From: Rhodococcus yunnanensis NBRC 103083
Lineage (GTDB): Bacteria; Actinomycetota; Actinomycetes; Mycobacteriales; Mycobacteriaceae
Assembly: GCF_001895005.1 (NCBI RefSeq)
Contig: NZ_BCXH01000003.1
Location: 310,001 to 374,000, forward strand
Length of the DNA: 64,000 nt
Direction: 5' to 3'
A model generated the notes under the pieces. That model did no database searches, was not told the DNA's origin, and saw only the letters and a list, made by a program, of their open reading frames with translations. Below are positions 58,351 through 64,000 of the stretch, piece after piece. The translations under genes and the position numbers were made by a program. Every line of letters begins with the position of its first letter. Within the stretch, counting starts at the first letter, position 1.

Positions 58351-58460
58351 GGATCGATGATGATCCGTCCACGTATCTGATTTCCAGCGCTGAGCAGGGT
58401 GTTAGCGCAGGTGTAACGCGGCGTAACACAGTGCCCGTCGGCCCCATTAGGCTCAGCATC

Positions 58461-59288
58461 ATGACGGTACGCAACTGGAATGCATTCTCGGTCGAGATCT
58501 CCGACCATGTGGCGGAGGTGACGCTGCTCGGACCAGGCAAGGGCAACGCCATGGGACCCGACTTCTGGAGTGAATGTCCTCAGTTGTTCGGGCAGCTCGA
58601 CGCGGACCCGGACGTCCGTGCCGTCGTCCTGTCCGGGTCGGGCAAGCACTTCACGTTCGGCCTCGACCTCGCGGCCATGGGCGGAGAATTCGCACCGTTG
58701 CTGGCGGACAAGGCCCTCGCCGCGCCGCGAACCACGTTCCACGACACGATCAAGCGGATGCAACTGGCGAGCAACGCCGTGGCCGACTGTCGCAAACCCG
58801 TCGTCGCGGCCGTGCACGGGTGGTGCATCGGCGGTGGACTCGACTTGATCAGCGCTGCGGACATCCGCTACGCCAGCGCCGACGCCAAGTTCAGTGTCCG
58901 CGAAGTGAAGGTGGCCATCGTCGCGGACATGGGCTCGCTCGCGCGACTGCCCGCGATCATCGGCGACGGCCATCTGCGTGAACTCGCGCTGACGGGCAAG
59001 GACATCGACGCCGCACGCGCGGAGAAGATCGGCCTCGTCAACGATGTGTTCGACACCCAGGAGGCGCTCCTCGCGGGTGCTCGCGCCACGGCAGCCGACA
59101 TCGCTGCCAATCCGCCGCTGGTGGTGCAGGGTGTCAAGGCCGTGCTCGATCACTCCCGGTCGGCGGCCGTCGACGACAGTCTCCGCTATGTCGCTGCCTG
59201 GAATGCTGCGTTTCTCGCGTCGAACGATCTGACCGAGGCCATCACCGCAGTGTTCGAGAAGCGTCCCGCGAAATACACCGGGAGCTGA
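58461..59288 (+). CDS. Enoyl-CoA hydratase/isomerase family protein
   Basis: A 275-residue crotonase. It has SGSGKHFTFGLDLAAMGGEF, VVAAVHGWCIGGGLDLISAA with the oxyanion Gly, and FSVREVKVAIVADMGSLARL. The last resembles delta(3,5)-delta(2,4)-dienoyl-CoA isomerases with an Asp in the second catalytic position. The start is ATG 58461. Six bp later begins a MarR regulator, so one operon. Confidence 0.9.
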   Translation: MTVRNWNAFSVEISDHVAEVTLLGPGKGNAMGPDFWSECPQLFGQLDADPDVRAVVLSGSGKHFTFGLDLAAMGGEFAPLLADKALAAPRTTFHDTIKRMQLASNAVADCRKPVVAAVHGWCIGGGLDLISAADIRYASADAKFSVREVKVAIVADMGSLARLPAIIGDGHLRELALTGKDIDAARAEKIGLVNDVFDTQEALLAGARATAADIAANPPLVVQGVKAVLDHSRSAAVDDSLRYVAAWNAAFLASNDLTEAITAVFEKRPAKYTGS

Positions 59289-59294
59289 CGCGTC

Positions 59295-59759
59295 GTGGAG
59301 TTCGCCGATGAAATCGGATCCCACCTGGTTCGGATGCAGCGGATCCGTGAACGAAATCTGGCTCAGCTCTCGGCCGAGTCCGGTGGTGTCGACGGTGCGG
59401 CGTTCGTGTGCCTGTTCCGTCTACTGCGAGACGGCCCGATGCGGTCGAGCGAGCTTGCCGCCATGGTGAATTCGGATCCGTCGACGGTCAGCCGTCAGGT
59501 CGCGCAGCTCGTCGAGCGCGGGCACGTCGAGAGGCTGCGGGATCTCAGTGACGGACGTGCATATGTGCTGGCGGTGACCGAGTTGGGGCGCGAGGTCGCG
59601 CAGCGAATTCTGGACCAACGCAACGCGAGCCTCGCCCGCGTACTCGAGGACTGGTCGCACGAGGATCGCGCGCAGCTGGTCGAACTGCTCGACCGATTTC
59701 TGACCGATTACGAACGGGTCAAGCCGGACCTGCATTCCGGGCGCAACGGCCGAGTGTGA
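59295..59759 (+). CDS. MarR-family regulator
   Basis: A 154-residue winged-helix regulator: LFRLLRDGPMRSSELAAMVN, SDPSTVSRQVAQLVERGHVE, then RLRDLSDGRAYVLAVTELGR as the wing, characteristic of MarR. GTG start 6 bp after the crotonase stop. It likely regulates this operon. A strong hairpin follows at 59772. Confidence 0.92.
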   Translation: MEFADEIGSHLVRMQRIRERNLAQLSAESGGVDGAAFVCLFRLLRDGPMRSSELAAMVNSDPSTVSRQVAQLVERGHVERLRDLSDGRAYVLAVTELGREVAQRILDQRNASLARVLEDWSHEDRAQLVELLDRFLTDYERVKPDLHSGRNGRV

Positions 59760-59771
59760 CGCCGGTCCGAT

Positions 59772-59813
59772 CGGATCCGTGAGCGCGGCCTGCACGGTGC
59801 GCACACGGATCCG
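59772..59813. terminator. Bidirectional hairpin
   Basis: CGGATCCGTG (59772-59781) pairs perfectly with CACGGATCCG (59804-59813) around a 22-base loop. It lies between the convergent MarR and PAS genes. Confidence 0.8.
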
Positions 59814-59821
59814 GGGCGTGG

Positions 59822-60292
59822 TCAGCGCAGTGCGCTCTTCGGGTCGTTCCACAGCTGATCGGTGAAATCCTCCAACGCGACGAGTACCAGGTCGTCCTCG
59901 GCTCGTCGGAGAATCGACTTACTCGCACGCACCTGCACGACGTCCCCGGTCTTGTCGGTCATGCGCCACAGCGAATCGGCACGCGTGGCGACCGTCGTCA
60001 GGAACATCTCGGCAACGTTGACACCCTGAGGCGCCTGATCGGGAAAGATATCGTGCAGGTGGAAGTCCGAGCGCTCGGAGCGGTCCGTTCCGAACAGTTC
60101 GTCGAAGGCCTCGTTGGCGAAGACGATGGTGCCGCTCGGATCGACAGCAAGGATCGGTACCGGAATGCGGTCGAGAACAACCGTGACCGGCAGGTCCGGA
60201 AACTGTGCCGGATCGGAAATTGGCCGCGATTCGGCGTTGCGTCGTTCCCCGCCTCCGCCGACCGAAGTGTCGCCCGCGTTGCTGTCGGTCAT
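59822..60292 (-). CDS. PAS-domain protein
   Basis: A 156-residue protein. Residues about 40-145 form a PAS domain: LDRIPVPILAVDPSGTIVFA, NEAFDELFGTDRSERSDFHL and a C-terminal SILRRAEDDLVLVALEDFTD. No output domain is attached, so it may be a stand-alone sensor. ATG at 60290-60292 with GGGGAGAG upstream. Its gene is next to ppa on the same strand. Confidence 0.88.
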   Translation of the reverse strand: MTDSNAGDTSVGGGGERRNAESRPISDPAQFPDLPVTVVLDRIPVPILAVDPSGTIVFANEAFDELFGTDRSERSDFHLHDIFPDQAPQGVNVAEMFLTTVATRADSLWRMTDKTGDVVQVRASKSILRRAEDDLVLVALEDFTDQLWNDPKSALR

Positions 60293-60334
60293 ATCTCTCC
60301 CCATCACGTGCTTCGATTGAAGGCTTCGAACTGA

Positions 60335-60826
60335 TCAGTGTTCCGGATTGTCCGCCAAACGCTTGAACGATGCAGCGATTTCGGCTTCGGCCTCGGCGCG
60401 CCCGACCCAGTCTGCGGCCGTGACATGCTTGTTCGGCTCGAGATCCTTGTAGTGAACGAAGAAGTGCTTGATGGCGTCCAATTCGAAAGTGGACACGTCG
60501 GACAGGTCCTGGATGTGATCCCAGCGCTGGTCTCCCGCGGGAACGCACAGCACCTTGTCGTCGCCGCCTGCTTCGTCGACCATCTTGAACATCGCTACCG
60601 GACGGGCTTCGACGATGACACCGGGGAACACCGACTCGGGCAGCAGCACGAACGCGTCGAGCGGATCGCCGTCCTCGCCGAGCGTGCCTTCGATGAAGCC
60701 GTAGTCGGCCGGGTAACCCATCGCGGTGTACAGGTAACGGTCGAGGCGTACACGGCCACTGACGTGGTCGACCTCGTACTTGTTGCGCTGCCCCTTGGGG
60801 ATCTCGATGGTGACGTCGAACGGCAC
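60335..60826 (-). CDS. ppa: Inorganic pyrophosphatase
   Basis: A 163-residue soluble family I enzyme: [40 protein letters not shown] and [20 protein letters not shown], with the metal-binding Asp residues in DGDPLDA. It removes pyrophosphate from biosynthesis. The start is GTG 60824-60826. It is divergent from dacB, as in Mycobacterium and relatives. Confidence 0.96.
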   Translation of the reverse strand: MPFDVTIEIPKGQRNKYEVDHVSGRVRLDRYLYTAMGYPADYGFIEGTLGEDGDPLDAFVLLPESVFPGVIVEARPVAMFKMVDEAGGDDKVLCVPAGDQRWDHIQDLSDVSTFELDAIKHFFVHYKDLEPNKHVTAADWVGRAEAEAEIAASFKRLADNPEH

Positions 60827-60957
60827 GTGCTGCCCTCGCTCTTCTCTTCGTCTCTTGCGTCTCGTGCGACGCATGATGCTTCGCGGCGCAAGCGTACCGG
60901 ACCCATGGATACTGTTGGATGAACTGCCGCCACGGCAGCTCAGCGAACCATGGAGGA

Positions 60958-62367
60958 ATGTTGGCGGGCCTGACCAAGCGAAATCTGGGTCCGACCGCTG
61001 GACGGCGGCGACGGAGAACTCGCATCCTTCTCGTCGTCGTGGCAGTCGTGGCAGTCGTCGCGGGCGGTACCGCGGTAGCGGCCATCGTTCCCGACGCCTC
61101 GGATTCTCACTCCGATCGTGCGACGTCACCCGAACCGGACCCGGTTCTGCCCGTCCCCGACATCGTTCCACTTCCCGACACGGCGCCCGTCCCGGTTCCG
61201 GCCGCACTGGCGGCAGCACTGGCACCCGTGACCGGCTCCGACGCACTCGGAGCGTTCACCGGTGTCGTCGCGGACGCGGTGAGCGGCGAGGTCCTGTGGT
61301 CGTCGAACCCGGACAACCCCATGACACCTGCGTCGACGACCAAGGTTCTGACCGCCGCCGCCGCGATGCTGGCGCTTCCGCCGGAGCACCGTGTCACCAC
61401 GAAGGTCGTCAAGGGCCGCGCCGACGGCGAGATCGTCCTGGTGGCGGGCGGCGATCCGACGCTGACCGCTCAGCCCGTCGGCAGCCCCGGCTTCTACCCC
61501 GGCGCGGCGCGGATCGACGACCTGGTGGAGCAGATCTCACGGTCCGGAACGCCGGTGACGCGAATCGTCGTCGACACCTCGATCTACAGCGGGCCGACGA
61601 TGGCTCAGGGCTGGTTCGCCCCCGACGTCGCCGCGGGATACATCACACCGATCGAACCGATCATGATCGACGGCGGGCGATCCGTTCCGCTCGAGGACGA
61701 GTCGCCGCGCAGTGCGGAGCCTGCCCTCGATGCAGGACGTGCATTGGCACGTGGACTCGGCGTGGACGAGGCTGCCGTGACGATCGGCACCGCCGCGTCC
61801 GGCACCGATCAAGTCGCAGCCGTGCAATCGGCGCCGCTGCGAGATCGGCTCGGGCAGATGATGGGTCGATCCGACAACGTTCTCGCCGAGGCAGTCGGGC
61901 GCGAGATCGCCATCGAGACCAACGCGGAGGCGTCGTTCACCGGTGCCGTCGATTCCATCGGGCAAGCGTTGTTCGCAGCCGGATTCGATCTGGCAGGCAT
62001 GCAGCTCCACGACGCGAGCGGCCTGTCCGTCGACGGACTGATCCCCGCCCGACTCCTGGATCAGATCCTGACCTCGGCAGCAGGTTCGGGTCGACCCGAG
62101 TTGCGCCCGATGCTCGACTACCTGCCGATCGCAGGCGCGACGGGCACGTTGTCCGATCGATATGCGAGCGCCGATCGTGTGGGTGCAGGCTGGATCAGAG
62201 CGAAAACTGGCACACTGTCCACAGCGAGTGCGCTCGCCGGATACGTCGTCGACGTCGACGGCAGAACGTTGACGTTCGCATTGATGTCCAATGACCGCCC
62301 GCCGGAGATCAGCAGGCCGGCACTCGACGCCATTGCGTCGACCCTGAGATTGTGTGGTTGTCGATGA
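60958..62367 (+). CDS. dacB: D-alanyl-D-alanine carboxypeptidase (PBP4 / S13 family)
   Basis: A 469-residue exported enzyme. A basic N-terminus and helix ([20 protein letters not shown]) anchor or export it. Catalytic motifs are STTK in [13 protein letters not shown] in [11 protein letters not shown] and KTG in [11 protein letters not shown], in the standard spacing. It trims pentapeptides of peptidoglycan. The ATG at 60958 is 1 bp from GGAGG, so the TTG at 60961 may be used instead. Its stop begins a 20-bp tandem array. Confidence 0.92.
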   Translation: MLAGLTKRNLGPTAGRRRRRTRILLVVVAVVAVVAGGTAVAAIVPDASDSHSDRATSPEPDPVLPVPDIVPLPDTAPVPVPAALAAALAPVTGSDALGAFTGVVADAVSGEVLWSSNPDNPMTPASTTKVLTAAAAMLALPPEHRVTTKVVKGRADGEIVLVAGGDPTLTAQPVGSPGFYPGAARIDDLVEQISRSGTPVTRIVVDTSIYSGPTMAQGWFAPDVAAGYITPIEPIMIDGGRSVPLEDESPRSAEPALDAGRALARGLGVDEAAVTIGTAASGTDQVAAVQSAPLRDRLGQMMGRSDNVLAEAVGREIAIETNAEASFTGAVDSIGQALFAAGFDLAGMQLHDASGLSVDGLIPARLLDQILTSAAGSGRPELRPMLDYLPIAGATGTLSDRYASADRVGAGWIRAKTGTLSTASALAGYVVDVDGRTLTFALMSNDRPPEISRPALDAIASTLRLCGCR

Positions 62368-62405
62368 GATTGTGTGGTTGTCGATGAGACTGTGTGGTTG
62401 TCGAT
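62346..62405 (+). repeat. 20-bp tandem array forming ATGA-linked mini-ORFs
   Basis: GAGATTGTGTGGTTGTCGAT, the same again, and GAGACTGTGTGGTTGTCGAT start at 62346, 62366 and 62386. Every junction reads CGATGAG, so each copy past the dacB stop encodes M-RLCGCR-stop with ATGA overlaps on both sides. The last ATGA starts the metalloprotease at 62404. Confidence 0.95.
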
Positions 62406-63477
62406 GAGTCGGGGCAGTTCCGAATCGAATACGGACACCGATGATTCCTCGGGGTTCGGATCCTCGGTGGACTGGGCGTTGGCCGCCAAGACCGGAGCGA
62501 AGCTCGCACCGAAGGCGCCGTCGACGTCTCGCTACACCGCCGATGCCGTCGTGGCCGAACTCGCCGAGGCATCGGTCCGAGCCGAGGGCCCCGTCCGCGA
62601 CACCACCTTGCTTGCCGACGGGTTGCCGGTCCCGCAGGCGCGTGTCGTCGACCGCGCCGGCTGGATCGACGCGGCTGCGGCGTCGATGAAGCATCTGACC
62701 GGTGATTCCGAGACAGAGCCGTCCGGGCTGCTCGCAGGAAAGCCGGCAGGACTCCAGGCAGGGGCGATGCTGGCATTTCTGTCCAGCGCAATTCTCGGAC
62801 AGTACGATCCGTTCACCGGCGAGCACGGCACCCTCCTGCTGGTAGCGCCCAACGTGATCGCCGTCGAACGTGCATTGCGCGTATCTCCGAGCGATTTCCG
62901 GCTGTGGGTGTGCCTGCACGAGGTCACCCACCGGGTTCAGTTCTCGTCCGCGCCGTGGCTGGGGGAGTACATGCGCAGCTCCGTGGCGGTGTTGTCGGAC
63001 GGGGTGGACGAGCCGATGAGCGAGTTCGCGAACCGGTTGACGTCGGCGTTGAAGAATCGGAAGCAATCGGACAAGGCCGAGGACGCAGGTGTCGTCGGCC
63101 TGCTGCGCGCCACCCAGCCACCCGAACAGCGAGACGCGATCGATCGCCTGTTGGTGCTGGGAACTCTTCTCGAAGGCCACGCGGACCACGTCATGGACGC
63201 GGTGGGCCCTGCCGTCGTTCCGTCGGTGGTGCAGATTCGCAGCGCCTTCGACAATCGCCGGAGACGCAAGGCCAATCCGCTGCAGCGACTCGTCCGCGCG
63301 CTCCTCGGTATGGACGCGAAGATGGCCCAGTACGTGCGCGGCAAGGCGTTCGTCGACCACGTCGTCGCCAAGGTCGGAATGGCGCAGTTCAACGCCGTCT
63401 GGACCGACGCCGACACGCTGCCGCTGCTCGACGAGATCGAAGACCCGGACCGGTGGATCGCACGCGTTCTGGGATGA
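62404..63477 (+). CDS. Zinc-dependent metalloprotease (DUF2342 family)
   Basis: A 357-residue protein with the zinc motif HEVTHRVQF (HExxHxxxF) in WVCLHEVTHRVQFSSAPWLG. This family (also called F420-biosynthesis-associated) is conserved beside tilS in Actinobacteria; its substrate is not known. The ATG 62404 is in the ATGA chain after dacB. Its stop overlaps the tilS start (ATGA). Confidence 0.92.
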   Translation: MSRGSSESNTDTDDSSGFGSSVDWALAAKTGAKLAPKAPSTSRYTADAVVAELAEASVRAEGPVRDTTLLADGLPVPQARVVDRAGWIDAAAASMKHLTGDSETEPSGLLAGKPAGLQAGAMLAFLSSAILGQYDPFTGEHGTLLLVAPNVIAVERALRVSPSDFRLWVCLHEVTHRVQFSSAPWLGEYMRSSVAVLSDGVDEPMSEFANRLTSALKNRKQSDKAEDAGVVGLLRATQPPEQRDAIDRLLVLGTLLEGHADHVMDAVGPAVVPSVVQIRSAFDNRRRRKANPLQRLVRALLGMDAKMAQYVRGKAFVDHVVAKVGMAQFNAVWTDADTLPLLDEIEDPDRWIARVLG

Positions 63478-64000
63478 CGGCAGGGGAGTTGCCCGAGGGC
63501 AGGGCGATCCTCGAGGTCAGGCAGGCGGTCAGATCCTGGCGTGCCCACCGCGTCGACAGGTCCGGGCCTCTGGCTGTCGCGCTGTCCGGCGGCGCCGACT
63601 CACTGGCCCTCACCGCCGCGACGGTCGCCGAAGCACCCTCGGTGCGAGCGCTCGTCGTCGACCACGGCTTGCAGAGTGGGTCGAGCGACGTCGCGGCCGG
63701 CGCAGCGGAGACCGCGCTGGCGCTCGGCTGCGTCGAGGCGACGGTGTTGCGTGTGACGGTCGGCCGTGAGGGCGGCATGGAGGCCGCGGCACGACGCGCC
63801 AGGTACCGCGCCCTCGACGACGCGCGAGGCGGTGCGACGGTGCTCATCGGCCACACGCTCGACGACCAGGCCGAGACGGTCCTGCTCGGGCTTGCGCGTG
63901 GGTCGGGCCCCCGCTCGATCGCGGGTATGGCGGCGGAGGATCCACCGTGGGGTCGGCCGCTACTCGGCACCGCACGCGCAGTGACGAGGGCGGCATGTGC
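63474..64000 (+). CDS. tilS: tRNA(Ile)-lysidine synthetase, N-terminal part (cut by window edge)
   Basis: 175 residues visible. The PP-loop motif SGGADS (in AVALSGGADSLALTAATVAE), ALVVDHGLQ, EAAARRARYRAL and GHTLDDQAETVLLGLARGSG are characteristic of TilS. It modifies C34 of tRNA(Ile) with lysine. It starts at ATG 63474 in an ATGA overlap with the metalloprotease. The gene runs off the window. Confidence 0.94.
   Translation, partial: MTAGELPEGRAILEVRQAVRSWRAHRVDRSGPLAVALSGGADSLALTAATVAEAPSVRALVVDHGLQSGSSDVAAGAAETALALGCVEATVLRVTVGREGGMEAAARRARYRALDDARGGATVLIGHTLDDQAETVLLGLARGSGPRSIAGMAAEDPPWGRPLLGTARAVTRAAC

Overview
The window is high-GC actinobacterial chromosome, most likely Rhodococcus or a close Nocardiaceae relative. 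Supporting signs are the end-of-window block ppa / dacB-type carboxypeptidase / DUF2342-type metalloprotease / tilS, the NDMA-type alcohol dehydrogenase with a MimR/AcoR-like activator, a SAM-IV riboswitch, and many GTG starts with ATGA/GTGA gene overlaps. All assignments were made by reading the sequence; no database search was run.

Layout. 1-7100: a cut-off phospholipase D-like gene, a SnoaL-like protein facing a LysR regulator, an Old Yellow Enzyme, an SDR/acyl-CoA dehydrogenase pair, a siderophore-binding lipoprotein and an NmrA-like protein. 7370-17900: an AcoR-like activator / aldehyde dehydrogenase / alcohol dehydrogenase operon, an aldo-keto reductase, a type II NADH dehydrogenase, a flavin monooxygenase, an alpha/beta hydrolase and an AraC regulator. 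18387-28250: an integrated prophage-like element of about 9.9 kb. 28238-33900: the rest of the interrupted membrane gene, two luciferase-like monooxygenases, a butanediol dehydrogenase-like gene with a decayed SDR behind it, and a GAF regulator. 33900-46400: transporters, an FhuF-like protein, small secreted and membrane proteins, a glycosyltransferase and a GntR regulator. 46375-51653: a Pls/PosA-type synthetase overlapping an M1 peptidase. 51900-54210: a sulfur-controlled cluster with a SAM-IV riboswitch, a PLP enzyme, a Cys-rich leader peptide and a luciferase-like fragment. 54260-58350: allantoicase and OHCU decarboxylase (purine breakdown) around a TetR/membrane-protein pair. 58460-64000: crotonase/MarR, a PAS protein, pyrophosphatase, dacB, the metalloprotease and the start of tilS.

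The element is the most interesting object. It has a serine integrase, a small HTH protein in the excisionase position, a replication-like protein, an HK97-type prohead protease and a major capsid protein, all on the minus strand. A short plus-strand arm carries unknown small proteins. No portal, terminase or tail gene is visible. In size and gene order it resembles phiRv1 of Mycobacterium tuberculosis. A 13-bp direct repeat marks both ends, and joining the flanks across it restores one in-frame 369-codon membrane-protein gene, so the insertion can be read to the base.

A second theme is short tandem duplication. At seven unrelated genes, arrays with unit lengths of 11-20 bp start across the stop codon. 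Arrays inside reading frames have units or offsets divisible by 3. Between dacB and the metalloprotease the array forms a chain of seven-codon mini-ORFs linked by ATGA overlaps.
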